DNA of 64,000 bases from Zhongshania sp. R06B22. Its GTDB lineage: Bacteria; Pseudomonadota; Gammaproteobacteria; Pseudomonadales; Spongiibacteraceae. The position numbers were made by a program, and so were the translations under genes. Location: assembly GCF_040892595.1 (NCBI RefSeq), contig NZ_JBFRYB010000001.1, positions 1 through 64,000 on the forward strand, given 5' to 3'. Under the pieces are notes generated by a model that did no database searches, was not told where the DNA came from, and was given only the letters and a program-made list of their open reading frames with translations. Positions 1 to 11,139 of the stretch are shown here, piece after piece. How positions within the stretch are numbered: position 1 is the stretch's first letter; every line of letters starts with the position of its first letter.

Positions 1-25
1 AGTAGTTTTTTAAACTTTCTCACCA

Positions 26-86
26 CCTCAACCGCGTTAAATACTTGCTGCCTCCACCTCGGTGAAGTCCGCGTTTGCGGTTGAGG
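26..86 (-). other. leader hairpin of the putative rrn transcript
   Basis: A perfect 10-bp inverted repeat (CCTCAACCGC at 26-35, GCGGTTGAGG at 77-86) lies just downstream of the TATAAT, so the start of the leftward transcript would fold into a long hairpin. The AAAGTTTAAAAAACT stretch next to the window edge could be the AT-rich region of a second tandem promoter or of the leader; this cannot be settled here. Confidence 0.5.
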
Positions 87-92
87 AGGCGC

Positions 93-120
93 ATTATAGA
101 GATACTAGGAGGGGAGTCAA
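93..120 (-). promoter_or_regulatory. rRNA-operon type sigma-70 promoter firing left
   Basis: Read on the minus strand there is a -35 TTGACT (115-120), a 16-bp spacer and a perfect -10 TATAAT (93-98), followed by a GCGCC-rich discriminator typical of stringently controlled stable-RNA promoters. An AT-rich stretch at about 121-155 would serve as an UP element. The transcript would leave the window on the left. In Pseudomonas an rRNA operon follows tyrS, so this is most likely an rrn promoter; that identity is inferred because no rRNA is in view. Confidence 0.75.
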
Positions 121-221
121 CACACTTTCAAAAAGAATTTTCAAAAGCTTTGGCCGCGTACAAAAACCGCTCACTTAGGTTAACTATCAACCACTTAACG
201 GTGATTAATTAAGCATGTTGA

Positions 222-1523
222 CTACTTAACAACCACCAGCTGATATTTCTTTTTACCCACCTTTACCAAGTAGTACTCGCCAAACAATGCCCTCGCTGCA
301 GAAAACACCTCCGGCACGCTCATATTCTCAGCAATACCTATTGAAACACCGTTTATAAGAACCGCATTACGGCCCAGAGCATCCTTTATTTGCTTGCCAA
401 CACCCATCCCCATGTCAGCAAGCAGCTGGGTTAATGGCTTGTCGTTTAATTCCTCGCGATTCAAATTTGCCGTCGGCAAGCCATCCAACTGCAATTGCTG
501 AAGATCACCTGCCGATAACTCCGCCAATTCACCAGAGAATAATGCATCGGTTATACGGCGCGCCCCTGCCAACTGATCGACCCCGTGAATCAGCCGCGTC
601 ATCTCCTCCGCAAGAATACGCTGAGCAGCGGGACGCCCCACCTCACGATCTTCAACCTCTATGGCATCGATATCGGCAAGCGATAAAAACGTAAAGTAAC
701 GAAGAAACTTATACGCATCGGCATCGGCGGTACCCAGCCAGAACTGATAAAAGGCATAGGGAGAGGTTTTGGTCGGATCAAGCCAAATGGTGCCCGACTC
801 AGTTTTACCAAACTTGGTGCCATCCGCCTTAGTGACCAGCGGCATGGTTAAGCCGTGAACCGCAGCACCGTGCTGGCGACGGGTTAGATCCACCCCCGCA
901 ATGATATTGCCCCACTGGTCAGAACCACCCAACTGCAGCGTACAGTCATACCTTTTATACAGCTCGGAAAAATCCAAGCCCTGCAACAAGGAATAGCTAA
1001 ACTCGGTAAACGAAATACCTGCCCCCTCTCTATTAATGCGCTGCTTCACCGATTCCTTGGCAACCATGGTATTAACAGAGAAGTGCTTACCAACATCCCG
1101 CAAGAACTCCAGCGCCGACATAGGGCCAAACCAGTCCAGATTATTGGCAACCTCAGCAGAGTTCTCGCCACAGTCAAAATCAATAAACCGTGACACTTGC
1201 AGCTTTAAACGATCAACCCAGTCAGCAACAACATCAGGCGTATTTAATTGGCGCTCCTGCGCTTTGAAGCTTGGGTCACCAATAAGCCCCGTCGCACCGC
1301 CAACCAGCGCTATAGGTTTGTGCCCTGCCTGTTGAAAACGACGCAGCGCTAACAGCGGGACAAGATGGCCAATATGAAGACTGTCAGCAGTGGGATCAAA
1401 ACCACAATACAGCGTGCGCGACCGCTCAGAGAGATACTCGGCCAAGCCGTGCTCGCCGGTCATTTGCGCAACAAGCCCTCTCGCCTCTAATTCAGGGAGT
1501 AAATCTGAGTTTACAGCTGTCAT
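222..1523 (-). CDS. tyrS: tyrosyl-tRNA synthetase
   Basis: Cytoplasmic class Ic aminoacyl-tRNA synthetase that charges tRNA(Tyr). The 433-residue protein has the HIGH signature at residues 50-53 inside the Rossmann fold, a GGSDQWGN tyrosine/ATP-site motif, and the KMSKS-loop variant KFGKT in the middle. A C-terminal S4-type RNA-binding domain (about 365-433) ends in a Lys-rich segment. Length is normal for the TyrS form of gammaproteobacteria. It is divergent from the M23 peptidase gene at 1768, and the leftward rrn-type promoter lies just beyond its 3' end, the same arrangement as in Pseudomonas. Confidence 0.97.
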   Translation of the reverse strand: MTAVNSDLLPELEARGLVAQMTGEHGLAEYLSERSRTLYCGFDPTADSLHIGHLVPLLALRRFQQAGHKPIALVGGATGLIGDPSFKAQERQLNTPDVVADWVDRLKLQVSRFIDFDCGENSAEVANNLDWFGPMSALEFLRDVGKHFSVNTMVAKESVKQRINREGAGISFTEFSYSLLQGLDFSELYKRYDCTLQLGGSDQWGNIIAGVDLTRRQHGAAVHGLTMPLVTKADGTKFGKTESGTIWLDPTKTSPYAFYQFWLGTADADAYKFLRYFTFLSLADIDAIEVEDREVGRPAAQRILAEEMTRLIHGVDQLAGARRITDALFSGELAELSAGDLQQLQLDGLPTANLNREELNDKPLTQLLADMGMGVGKQIKDALGRNAVLINGVSIGIAENMSVPEVFSAARALFGEYYLVKVGKKKYQLVVVK

Positions 1524-1720
1524 AAATCGACCTTCATACTATATAAGACGCGCAAACCATTCCGCGAACATGATTTGCATAATTAGGAAAATACTGAAGA
1601 GCCGGCAAGATACAACAACCAACAACAAATGCAAACTGCGAAAAGCTGACAGACGGCCGCACTCAAACTAGAATCTACTTTAAGTTTCGGTTTTTACGGG
1701 CTTCAAGCGCGCAACACATT

Positions 1721-1729
1721 TGCTATACT
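1721..1729 (+). promoter_or_regulatory. extended -10 element for the M23 peptidase gene
   Basis: TGCTATACT (1721-1729) reads as an extended -10 (TGn-TATACT) about 40 bp upstream of the ATG at 1768. A convincing -35 is not visible. It matters because an in-frame TTG at 1720 would place a start codon on top of this element, which favours the downstream ATG. Confidence 0.4.
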
Positions 1730-1767
1730 GCACAAAAAACTCTCCACAGGCATGTAGTACTAGACCT

Positions 1768-3111
1768 ATGCAAAACTGGATTCCCAAAAGACACGCCGTT
1801 ACCAAGTCCGACAACGGCAAGTTCCCGCGACGCCATTTAGCGCTTGCCGCTTCGACACTTATCGCCCTGGGATTATCTCTATTACTACTTCCCGGTGAAA
1901 ACGCTGAAGCCAAGCGCACCGCCATCCCGCTGAACTTGGAGCTTAGTCCAACTCGAGCGGCAAGTATTCCAGCGGATTCAGTGGCGATAGAAGAAACAGA
2001 AAAACCTTGGATAGAGGTACAAGTAAAATCAGGCGACTCACTGTCCACTATATTTAGTCGCGCCAATCTCACGCCACAAGATCTACACGAACTACTGACC
2101 ACCGCCCCCAAAGCTAAAGCACTCAACAAAATTCGACCCGGGCAAAAACTTGCATTTCAAATAGACGATAGCGGCGAGCTCGAAGCAATGAGCTATCAAC
2201 TAGACAAACTCAATAGCCTCGTTTTTGAACGCGGCGTAACCGGCTTCGGCACCACCGAACTCGCCGAGACGCCAGAAATTCGCCAACGCGTCGCCAGCGC
2301 GACTATCACCTCATCACTATATAAAGCAGCGCAAGACGCAGGCGTAAACCAAAGTATCATCATGGAGCTTGCGAATATTTTTGGTGGGGTATTAGACTTT
2401 GTATACGACGTCCGCAAAGACGACTACTTCATTGTTATATATGAAGAGCTTTACCTACATGGCGAGAACTTAGGCAGCGGACAAATACTCGCGGCGCAAT
2501 ATTTCAATCAAGGTCGCTCCTTTGAGGCCTATCGCTACGTCAATACTCGCGGCGAAATCGACTATTTCTCGGAAAGTGGCGAAAGTATGCGCAAGGCTTT
2601 TTTACGAGCACCACTGGACTTCACCCGCATAAGCTCTGGCTTTAATCCGCGCCGCCTGCATCCCGTCTTTAAAACCGTGCGGCCGCATCGCGGCATCGAC
2701 TACGCCGCACCTCGAGGCACACCTGTCTACGCCGCCGGCGATGGCCGTGTGGCAGCGGCCGGCTACTCAAAAGCCAATGGCAACTATGTCTTCATCAAAC
2801 ACGGTGAAGCCTATATGACCAAGTACCTGCATTTACATAAACGCGCAGTATCCAAGGGCGAGCGAGTTCGCCAGCGTGAAACTATTGGCTGGGTAGGATC
2901 GACCGGCTATGCTACCGGACCACATCTTCACTATGAGTTTTTGGTCAATGGCGTGCACCGCAATCCTGCGACAATCGTGACCAAATTACCGCCACCAACC
3001 AAGGTGAATAGCGGCGAAATGCCAACCTTCGAAAACCAAATATCTGGGATGCAACTACAGCTTAGAACCTACGCTGCGCAACGAAATTACACCAATATTG
3101 ACGCGGGCTAA
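1768..3111 (+). CDS. LysM/M23 murein DD-endopeptidase (MepM-like)
   Basis: Periplasmic zinc peptidase that would cleave peptidoglycan cross-links. From the chosen ATG it is 447 residues. A basic N-terminus and one hydrophobic segment (about 18-35) act as a membrane anchor or signal, a LysM-like/Csd3 N-terminal region follows, and the C-terminus carries the M23 (LytM) domain. Zinc and catalytic motifs are intact: HRGID, a central HLH and the terminal GPHLHYEF. The frame extends upstream to a TTG at 1720, but that would overlap the probable -10 element. The stop overlaps the anmK ATG by one base (TAATG), indicating translational coupling. The gene pair links wall cleavage with recycling of anhydro-muropeptides. 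Confidence 0.92.
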   Translation: MQNWIPKRHAVTKSDNGKFPRRHLALAASTLIALGLSLLLLPGENAEAKRTAIPLNLELSPTRAASIPADSVAIEETEKPWIEVQVKSGDSLSTIFSRANLTPQDLHELLTTAPKAKALNKIRPGQKLAFQIDDSGELEAMSYQLDKLNSLVFERGVTGFGTTELAETPEIRQRVASATITSSLYKAAQDAGVNQSIIMELANIFGGVLDFVYDVRKDDYFIVIYEELYLHGENLGSGQILAAQYFNQGRSFEAYRYVNTRGEIDYFSESGESMRKAFLRAPLDFTRISSGFNPRRLHPVFKTVRPHRGIDYAAPRGTPVYAAGDGRVAAAGYSKANGNYVFIKHGEAYMTKYLHLHKRAVSKGERVRQRETIGWVGSTGYATGPHLHYEFLVNGVHRNPATIVTKLPPPTKVNSGEMPTFENQISGMQLQLRTYAAQRNYTNIDAG

Positions 3112-4232
3112 TGGAATCACGCTATATAGGCTTGATGTCAGGCACTAGCCTCGATGGTATCGACGCAGCACTCATTCGCGTCGATGCCGATAACACCGTC
3201 CATTTCGAACACAGTATTTCAGCACCGCTTTCCCCAAAACTAAGAAGCGACATCCTTCAGCTTTGCGGAACAAGTCACGAAGAAATAGAACTGCTGGGCA
3301 GGACTGATAGGGAGATTGGCCGCGTTTTTGCCAACGCTGCGCTTCAATTGTGCGAAAGCGCCAAACTCAAGCCCGCCGATATAACCGCAATAGGCAGCCA
3401 CGGCCAAACCGTGCGCCATCGCCCACCAAATACCGACCGCCATCACGAGCACGCATTCACCCTGCAAATTGGTGACCCCAACACCATCTCAGAGCTTAGC
3501 GGCATTACCACGATTGCGGACTTTCGACGTCGCGACATCGCGGCGGCGGGACAGGGCGCACCTCTGGTACCCGCATTTCATGCAGCGGCATTTAGAAGCG
3601 AAGCCGAGGACCGGGTTATTCTCAACATTGGCGGTATGGCGAATATTAGCCTAGTTAAACAAAATGGCGGCGTAGAAGGTTTTGATACTGGGCCAGGCAA
3701 TGTCCTAATGGATAGCTGGATAAACGCCCGTATGCAGCGCGACTTTGATCGCGATGGCGACTGGGCGGCCAGCGGAAGGATCAACACCGCACTTTTGCAG
3801 CATTTTTTACAGGCACCGTACTACAGCCAGACTGGGCCCAAAAGCACCGGCCGCGAGCAATTTAATATGCTCACCATTGAGGAGTCATTAGCGTATTTCC
3901 CGCCAATAGCGCCTGCGGACGTGCAAGCGACATTGCTAGAACTTACCGCTCGCACAATTTGTGACGCAATAGAAAATGCCAGCACAGATCTGGCGCCCGT
4001 TTTTATCTGCGGCGGCGGTAGCGCCAATCTAGCCCTTCGCTCACGCATCTCCACCCTGCTCAGCAAGCGGGTGGTGTCGGACACCAACCAACTTGGTATT
4101 CCGCCAGATTGGGTTGAAGCCGTTGCCTTCGCATGGCTTGCCAAGCAAACCCTAAATCACTTGCCAGGCAATGTCCCCGCCGTCACCGGCGCGAACGGAC
4201 CACGCATACTCGGCGCCATTTATTTAGCTTAG
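3111..4232 (+). CDS. anmK: anhydro-N-acetylmuramic acid kinase
   Basis: Cytosolic kinase that opens and phosphorylates 1,6-anhydroMurNAc to MurNAc-6-phosphate during cell-wall recycling. The N-terminal GTSLDGIDAAL motif is the family's ATP-site signature, with GSHGQTVRH and a GFDTGPGN motif further on. At 373 residues it is full length. It overlaps the upstream M23 endopeptidase stop codon by one base, so the two are probably one transcript and functionally coupled. It converges with ompW, three bases away. Confidence 0.96.
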   Translation: MESRYIGLMSGTSLDGIDAALIRVDADNTVHFEHSISAPLSPKLRSDILQLCGTSHEEIELLGRTDREIGRVFANAALQLCESAKLKPADITAIGSHGQTVRHRPPNTDRHHEHAFTLQIGDPNTISELSGITTIADFRRRDIAAAGQGAPLVPAFHAAAFRSEAEDRVILNIGGMANISLVKQNGGVEGFDTGPGNVLMDSWINARMQRDFDRDGDWAASGRINTALLQHFLQAPYYSQTGPKSTGREQFNMLTIEESLAYFPPIAPADVQATLLELTARTICDAIENASTDLAPVFICGGGSANLALRSRISTLLSKRVVSDTNQLGIPPDWVEAVAFAWLAKQTLNHLPGNVPAVTGANGPRILGAIYLA

Positions 4233-4235
4233 CAC

Positions 4236-4940
4236 TCAGAACTTCATACCGACGCTGACGGTATACACCCATGGGTCGACCTCAATACTGCTAGTCAGCC
4301 TGTCACCACTGTCGAAGCGAATTTCCGCATCCGTATCAATATCTATCCAGCGCGCCGATGCATTTATCAACCAGCTTTCATCGATGTGATAATCCACCCC
4401 CGCTTGAAACGAGAGACCAATCGAGTCTTCTAGGTCTATTTTCCCACCGGTCAAACCCAGACCTGCAAAGGTAGTTTTAGCTTGGGGCGTTAACTCTTCA
4501 TCAAAGATAAGCGTGTAATTTAAGCCAGCACCAACATAAGGCTGAAAACCGGAGATCGGAGTGAAGTGGTAAATACCGCTAAGTGTCGGCGGCAAGTGCT
4601 TAAAATCAGCAACATCAACGCCCTGAATCGCGCCCTTACCGGTAGCCGTATGCTCAAAAGGCGTTGCCGCAAGCAGCTCTATTCCCCAGTGACTATCCAG
4701 CAAATACTCTACTGTTATACCAAGCTGGGTATCGTTGGTAATACCCAGCGAGGAAGTTTGTCCGCCCAACACGAGCACTGAGCCATTCAGCTTAATATTG
4801 TCGCCATCTTCCCTAGGCTCTGTTGTGCTTGCACCCAAACGCACTACCCACTGACCCGGCTGATAAGCCATTTCGGATGCAGATAAAGAAGGGGCAATAA
4901 CAGCAGCGGCAATGGCCGCGACCAAATAGATTTTTTTCAT
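4236..4940 (-). CDS. ompW: OmpW family outer membrane protein
   Basis: Small eight-stranded beta-barrel of the OmpW family, a channel for small hydrophobic molecules. From the ATG at 4940 the protein is 234 residues with a clear signal peptide (MKK plus an Ala/Val-rich core, cleavage after about residue 20). Family motifs include HLPPTLSGIYHF and PYVGAGLNYT, and it ends in a C-terminal Phe as expected for Bam-dependent barrels. The frame stays open upstream to an ATG at 4976, but the later ATG has a strong GGAGG ribosome-binding site eight bases away and starts the signal peptide. That binding site lies within a perfect hairpin (4949-4973). Confidence 0.9.
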   Translation of the reverse strand: MKKIYLVAAIAAAVIAPSLSASEMAYQPGQWVVRLGASTTEPREDGDNIKLNGSVLVLGGQTSSLGITNDTQLGITVEYLLDSHWGIELLAATPFEHTATGKGAIQGVDVADFKHLPPTLSGIYHFTPISGFQPYVGAGLNYTLIFDEELTPQAKTTFAGLGLTGGKIDLEDSIGLSFQAGVDYHIDESWLINASARWIDIDTDAEIRFDSGDRLTSSIEVDPWVYTVSVGMKF

Positions 4941-4948
4941 TTTTGAAG

Positions 4949-4973
4949 CCTCCACAGTAAAATTCTGTGGAGG
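4949..4973 (-). promoter_or_regulatory. hairpin sequestering the ompW ribosome-binding site
   Basis: Perfect 9-bp inverted repeat (CCTCCACAG at 4949-4957, CTGTGGAGG at 4965-4973) with a 7-base AT-rich loop. In the minus-strand mRNA the 3' arm contains the GGAGG Shine-Dalgarno of ompW. A decoy ATG lies in the 5' arm. This could be a translational on/off element, a temperature-sensitive structure or a small-RNA target. The structure is seen directly; its function is inferred. Confidence 0.6.
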
Positions 4974-5081
4974 CATTAAAACGGAAGATACAGCCGGGAC
5001 ATTTGATTTGAATCAGAAAATAACGGGGCAGGCGGACCAATCAAATAAAAACTGATCCAGCGCAATAAACCAAACTAAAAA

Positions 5082-5435
5082 TTAAACCGAAAAAGATGAG
5101 CCACAGCCGCAGGTAGTGCTGGCATTGGGATTGCTGACCACAAAGCGCGAACCCTCAAGACCTTCAGTGTAATCGACCTGAGCACCGTCAATATATTGAT
5201 AACTCAGAGGGTCAACTAGCACCGTGACGCCATCGCGCTGGACTAATGTGTCATCTTCCTCCGCAATTTCATCAAAGGTAAATCCATACTGAAACCCCGA
5301 GCAGCCGCCACCAGTGACAAACACACGCAATTTCAGATCGTCATTGGCCTCAGACTCAACGAGATTTTTAACCTTGGTCACGGCCTTATCAGTCAACGTA
5401 AGTACTGACGGCGTGAATTGTTCAACCGCAGACAT
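5082..5435 (-). CDS. erpA: A-type iron-sulfur carrier ErpA
   Basis: A-type carrier that delivers [Fe-S] clusters to apoproteins, including isoprenoid-pathway enzymes. The 117-residue protein has all three cluster cysteines: one in [11 protein letters not shown] and the pair in TTCGCGSSF near the C-terminus. The position next to argC and the tyrS/anmK block matches erpA in Pseudomonas, which favours ErpA over IscA. The unusual 14-residue N-terminal extension before the core is common in ErpA. Confidence 0.93.
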   Translation of the reverse strand: MSAVEQFTPSVLTLTDKAVTKVKNLVESEANDDLKLRVFVTGGGCSGFQYGFTFDEIAEEDDTLVQRDGVTVLVDPLSYQYIDGAQVDYTEGLEGSRFVVSNPNASTTCGCGSSFSV

Positions 5436-5546
5436 ATATCACCTCATTACTACATAGATGCAAACTTGCATCGCAATTGATGCAATTATCGGCTTTTCCG
5501 ACTAAAACAGTCAAGTATTTCCCGAGCAGCCATTAAGGCCCGATCC

Positions 5547-6587
5547 TTAAGGCAGCAACGGCAAGCCTTGCAAACCCATCGTTTCTGGCAAACCAAACAT
5601 CAGGTTCATATTTTGGATGGCCTGACCAGACGCCCCTTTCACCAAATTATCGATCACCGACAATACCACCACGGTGTCTCTATTCTGCGGCCGATAAATC
5701 GCCAAGCGACACGTATTCGCACCGCGTACTGAGCGAGTTTGCGGCAAACTTCCCAAGGGCATAACATCGACAAATGGTGCGTCGGCGTAGCGTTTTTCAA
5801 ACATAAACTGCAGCTCATCTAAGGGTACCGCGGGATCCAGCAACTCTGAATACATCGTCGCGTGAATACCCCGCACCTGCGGCAATAAATGTGGCGTAAA
5901 CGTCAGATTGACCGGACCACCAGCCGCTAAAGCCAATTCCTGTTCAATCTCTGGCAGATGACGATGCCCTGCAACACCGTAGGCCTTGAAGCTCTCAGAC
6001 AATTCGGCATACAAGTTGTCAATCTTTGCCTGCCGACCCGCACCACTAACTCCTGAGGCGCCACTGGCGATCAAGCGTTTTGGGTCGATCAGCTTTTGTT
6101 CGAGCAGCGGAATCAAGCCAAGCTCAATGGCCGTGGGGTAGCACCCCGGACACGCTATCAACTTAGCGTCGCGAATCTTATCGGCATTGCGCTCGGGCAG
6201 GCCATATACTGCCGTGGCAAGCACATCAGGACAAACGTGTTCTTCGTTGTACCACTTAGACCATAGCTTCGCATCGCTAATTCTAAAATCCGCTGACAAA
6301 TCTATAATCCGGGTTCCCGCCGCCAATAACTCTGGCACCATATTCATGGCAACATTATGCGGGGTAGCAAAAAACACCACATCACAACTTGCCAACGCCT
6401 TCACATCTGGCGAGGTAAAACGTAAATCCACCGCCCCGCGCAAACTCGGAAACAACTCATCAACCGCAACGCCATCCTCAGCGCGCGACGTAATCATTGC
6501 CACCTCCGCCTCGGCATGGGTAGACAATAACCGTAGCAATTCTGCGCCGGTATAACCGGTACCACCTACTATTCCAACTTTTAACAC
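5547..6587 (-). CDS. argC: N-acetyl-gamma-glutamyl-phosphate reductase
   Basis: NADPH-dependent reductase for the third step of arginine synthesis, producing N-acetylglutamate semialdehyde. The 346-residue protein begins with the dinucleotide motif [14 protein letters not shown]. It carries the catalytic cysteine in [14 protein letters not shown] (about residue 149) and a conserved [11 protein letters not shown] histidine motif. Length fits the long ArgC group. It is upstream of erpA on the same strand with a 111-bp gap, so co-transcription is possible but not certain. Confidence 0.96.
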   Translation of the reverse strand: MLKVGIVGGTGYTGAELLRLLSTHAEAEVAMITSRAEDGVAVDELFPSLRGAVDLRFTSPDVKALASCDVVFFATPHNVAMNMVPELLAAGTRIIDLSADFRISDAKLWSKWYNEEHVCPDVLATAVYGLPERNADKIRDAKLIACPGCYPTAIELGLIPLLEQKLIDPKRLIASGASGVSGAGRQAKIDNLYAELSESFKAYGVAGHRHLPEIEQELALAAGGPVNLTFTPHLLPQVRGIHATMYSELLDPAVPLDELQFMFEKRYADAPFVDVMPLGSLPQTRSVRGANTCRLAIYRPQNRDTVVVLSVIDNLVKGASGQAIQNMNLMFGLPETMGLQGLPLLP

Positions 6588-6612
6588 CCGAATATTCCTC
6601 CCTTAACGCTGT

Positions 6613-8025
6613 TCATTTTTTCTGCTCGACGACGGCGCCATCTGTTGCAGCCGCCGACGCTAACTCTTCTTTTTCACGGAGCAAGTGATCCCAACCCCGA
6701 ACTAAATCTCTGGCTAACACATGGTATACAGGCTCAGCCATCACCAATTTCGATACCGCCGCCCCGACAAGCGCGCTAACCATAAGCGCGGGCAGTATAT
6801 CGTGATTATTGCCCGTCAACTCCAGCACAATAACAAATGCCGTTATCGGCCGCTGAACCACGCCGGCAAAATAACTCGCCATACCCACCAAAATTAAGGA
6901 TACCGCGGGCACTTGGGGAAACACCGGCCCCATCGCCGAGCCCAACTCGGCACCTGCCGCCAAACTCGGCGAGAAAATACCGCCAGGAATACCACTAAAA
7001 TAGGTTAGCAGAGTCGCCAATATTTTACCCCCGGCTGTCAGCCAACTGCCCTCAGACTCACCAGCCAGCAATGCCCTTGCTTCCCCATAACCGCTACCCA
7101 TGGTCAAACCGTCAGACAGTATTGCCATACAAGCCAAAAAGATCCCAATAATAAACGCGACTCGCAGGGGCCTCTTCGATACCAGCGGCGCAACGGCTCG
7201 ATTGCCTTGAACCAAAAACAAACTAAACAGGCCGCCCAGTAAGCCACAGGCCGCGCTCACGCCTATTATATAAGGGTAATCTGCAAGCGGCATTGCGGTC
7301 ACATCTGGAACACCAAAGTAACTGTAGTGCCCAGCGAATGCCAATACGACCACCCCCGAGAGGATAATCGCCATAATAAATGTCCCGGTGGTTCGCGCTT
7401 CCATCGATTGCTGCAACTCTTCGATAGCAAACACAATACCCGCAAGAGGGGCGTTAAAGGCCGCAGACACACCGGCAGCACCACCCGCCACAATCAAACT
7501 ACTTTCCACTTGGCGCTGCTTCAACTTGGCCCATGTGCCAAATTTATACATGATCGCAGCCCCAACATGAACGCTGGGCCCCTCTCGCCCGACTGTTGCG
7601 CCAACTAGCAAACCTGCACAGGTTAGCAGCACTTTCAACACCGCCACCCGCAAAGACAAAAATGGCGCGCGCAACCAATGATAACTCTGCTTATGCGCCA
7701 ACAACACCTGCGGAATACCGCTGCCTCGGGCGGCTTTACCCCCAAAATTCATCACCCATACAATGGCCATCAGTCCAAAAGGAGTAATCAATAGAAAGGC
7801 ATAGGGGTAGCGATCGAAGACATGCTCGGTTACCGAAAAGCTTTCTTCAGACAGCCATGCAAAGCCCTGAATAACCAAACCAACCGTCAATGCACCGAAC
7901 CAGAAAACGCCACGTGTCTTCCAGTCTTCGACTGTACCTAGCTGGCGGCGTGTATGGCGATTACCCAATACCCACCAAAGACGAAGTCTTCGGGCAGTCT
8001 GGGTGCGCTTTGTCTTGGGGATCAT
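6613..8025 (-). CDS. ClC family chloride channel / H+/Cl- antiporter
   Basis: Inner membrane ClC-type anion transporter of 470 residues with many hydrophobic helices. The three anion-path signatures are present in order: GSGIP, GREGPSVH (with the gating glutamate) and GIFSPSLAAGAELG. A GGAAGVSAAFNAPLAG motif is also conserved. The C-terminus is a short Glu/Ala-rich tail with no CBS domains. It lies 25 bp upstream of argC on the same strand, though no functional link to arginine synthesis is evident. Whether it is an antiporter or a channel cannot be told from motifs alone. Confidence 0.93.
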   Translation of the reverse strand: MIPKTKRTQTARRLRLWWVLGNRHTRRQLGTVEDWKTRGVFWFGALTVGLVIQGFAWLSEESFSVTEHVFDRYPYAFLLITPFGLMAIVWVMNFGGKAARGSGIPQVLLAHKQSYHWLRAPFLSLRVAVLKVLLTCAGLLVGATVGREGPSVHVGAAIMYKFGTWAKLKQRQVESSLIVAGGAAGVSAAFNAPLAGIVFAIEELQQSMEARTTGTFIMAIILSGVVVLAFAGHYSYFGVPDVTAMPLADYPYIIGVSAACGLLGGLFSLFLVQGNRAVAPLVSKRPLRVAFIIGIFLACMAILSDGLTMGSGYGEARALLAGESEGSWLTAGGKILATLLTYFSGIPGGIFSPSLAAGAELGSAMGPVFPQVPAVSLILVGMASYFAGVVQRPITAFVIVLELTGNNHDILPALMVSALVGAAVSKLVMAEPVYHVLARDLVRGWDHLLREKEELASAAATDGAVVEQKK

Positions 8026-8264
8026 GTAATAAAGGGCCTGTGTGCAGGCGGCAGAACTTAATAAGAATGCGCCAAATAAAAATTAGTACGGCGGGCCGCA
8101 ATTGACCGGTAGATATTGTATGCTAATTCACCGACAACACCCAGTGTCCCGGAATGTGACTCCGCCCAAATACGGCAAAATGCAGCCCCAACATTGGGCT
8201 TAAGCAAGGGTATTGAATCTATTATTGCCGCAATGCCCAGTATCACCAATTTAGGAACATCATC

Positions 8265-8684
8265 ATGCTCTGGCTAAAAGCCTTTCATCTCATCACAATT
8301 ATTTGCTGGTTTGCCGGTATTTTTTATCTACCTAGGCTATTTGTCTACCATGCAATGGCCGAAGACCAAGCCACACGCAATCACCTTAAAATCATGGAGC
8401 GTAAACTTTATCGCTTTGTAAGCCCATTTGCCGTGCTAACGATCGTATTTGGTATTTTGCTAATTGCACAAAACCCCAGCTACTATATCCACGCAGGCTG
8501 GCTGCAGCTCAAATTGCTTTTTGTTATCGCCCTAATTGCATACCATCTGCATTGCGGCCATTTAGTCAAAAAATTTGCCAATGACCAAAATCAACGTGGC
8601 CATGTATTTTATCGCTGGTTCAACGAGGCTCCTGTCATCGCCTTATTTGCAATTGTACTATTAGCCGTACTCAAACCCTTTTAA
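8265..8684 (+). CDS. hemJ: protoporphyrinogen IX oxidase HemJ
   Basis: Small four-helix membrane protein (139 residues) of the HemJ/UPF0093 family, which oxidises protoporphyrinogen IX to protoporphyrin IX. Diagnostic features are the N-terminal KAFHLI histidine and the lysine in the LQLKLLF helix followed by a YHLHCG histidine motif. The ATG has an AGGA ribosome-binding site. It is followed directly by hemL and hemB, so three heme-pathway steps are grouped; this context strongly supports the call. Confidence 0.9.
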   Translation: MLWLKAFHLITIICWFAGIFYLPRLFVYHAMAEDQATRNHLKIMERKLYRFVSPFAVLTIVFGILLIAQNPSYYIHAGWLQLKLLFVIALIAYHLHCGHLVKKFANDQNQRGHVFYRWFNEAPVIALFAIVLLAVLKPF

Positions 8685-8768
8685 ATGCCAAGCGACACCC
8701 GCACTGGCGATATTTAACCCAGCACGCAATAATACCCCCTTACCTTTTTGACTATTAAGATGCCTTCT

Positions 8769-10052
8769 ATGACTAGCTCCGAGCAATTATTTGAAACCGC
8801 CCGCCACCGCATCCCGGGCGGGGTCAACAGCCCAGTGCGCGCCTTCAAAGCCGTCGGTGGCACGCCAATATTTATCGACCGCGCATCTGGGCCCTACCTC
8901 TATGATGTAGAGGGCAAGAGATACATTGATTACGTATTGTCTTGGGGACCAATGTTGCTAGGACACGCCCACCCGGACGTTATTGCCACCGTCACTGCGC
9001 AACTGCAAAAGGGCCTCAGCTTTGGCGCGCCAACAGAAATTGAAACTCAGCTAGCCGAGAAGATCTGCAGCATCATGCCCGGAATGGACATGGTTCGTAT
9101 GGTTAACTCCGGCACAGAAGCCACCATGAGCGCCATTCGCCTTGCCCGCGGATATACAAAACGCGATAAAATTATTAAGTTTGAAGGTTGCTACCACGGT
9201 CACTCAGACTCACTACTCATTAAGGCCGGCTCAGGAGCGCTCACTATGGGCGTACCAAGCTCGCCCGGTGTACCCGCAGCACTTGCCGAGCACACCGTTA
9301 CCCTAAATTACAACGACATTGAAGGCGTGCGCGCCGCCTTTGCCGAATACGGTGAACAGGTTGCCTGTATTATTGTGGAACCCGTCGCTGGCAATATGAA
9401 TTGCGTACCGCCAATACCCGGCTTTCTTGAATGCTTAAGAGAGTGCTGTGACCAAAGCGGTGCGGTATTAATTATTGACGAAGTCATGACCGGCTTCCGC
9501 CTAGGCCTGCAAGGTGCACAAGGCTATTACGGCGTTACTGCAGATCTTACCTGTCTTGGCAAAGTAATCGGTGGCGGCATGCCGGTAGCTGCATTCGGCG
9601 GCAAACGCGACATTATGGAATACATCGCGCCAAGCGGGCCGGTTTATCAAGCAGGTACGCTTTCTGGTAACCCCATTGCCATGGCTGCCGGCCTATGCAT
9701 GATGAAACACATTGAAAAAGACGGCTTTTACGACCCAGTTTTCCGCGCCACCGACATGTTGGTAAAAGGTTTAGTGGAGAGAGCAACGGCGGCTGGCATT
9801 CCCATGACCAGCAACCACGTTGGCAGCATGTTTGGGGTGTTTTTTACCGAAGCAAAACACATTACCAACTACCAGCAAGTCATGGCCTGCGACACAGAAC
9901 GCTTCAATCGCTTTTTCCACGGCATGTTAAAGGGCGGCGTCTATCTTGCCCCCGCATCCTATGAGGCCGGCTTTATGTCTGCCGCGCATAGCGACGCCGT
10001 TATTGAAGAAACACTGGATATTGCGGAACACGTTTTTAAGACTTTGGGCTGA
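8769..10052 (+). CDS. hemL: glutamate-1-semialdehyde 2,1-aminomutase
   Basis: PLP enzyme converting glutamate-1-semialdehyde to 5-aminolevulinate in the C5 heme pathway. From the ATG at 8769 it is 427 residues, almost identical in length to E. coli HemL, and starts at the conserved SEQLF...[15 protein letters not shown] region. The PLP lysine lies in [12 protein letters not shown]. Upstream in-frame TTG (8748) and ATG (8760) codons exist, but homology favours 8769. It sits between hemJ and hemB with a 9-bp gap to hemB, consistent with an operon. Confidence 0.96.
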   Translation: MTSSEQLFETARHRIPGGVNSPVRAFKAVGGTPIFIDRASGPYLYDVEGKRYIDYVLSWGPMLLGHAHPDVIATVTAQLQKGLSFGAPTEIETQLAEKICSIMPGMDMVRMVNSGTEATMSAIRLARGYTKRDKIIKFEGCYHGHSDSLLIKAGSGALTMGVPSSPGVPAALAEHTVTLNYNDIEGVRAAFAEYGEQVACIIVEPVAGNMNCVPPIPGFLECLRECCDQSGAVLIIDEVMTGFRLGLQGAQGYYGVTADLTCLGKVIGGGMPVAAFGGKRDIMEYIAPSGPVYQAGTLSGNPIAMAAGLCMMKHIEKDGFYDPVFRATDMLVKGLVERATAAGIPMTSNHVGSMFGVFFTEAKHITNYQQVMACDTERFNRFFHGMLKGGVYLAPASYEAGFMSAAHSDAVIEETLDIAEHVFKTLG

Positions 10053-11072
<1,020 letters not shown>

Positions 11073-11139
11073 TATTTACGCTGTCATAGAGACCGCTTAT
11101 TGTTACGTTAAATAAAATTTAATACACAGGGAACCTAAC

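Noticed and set aside
1720..1767. Longer N-terminus of the M23 peptidase from TTG 1720
   Set aside because: It would overlap the probable -10 element and adds non-conserved residues.
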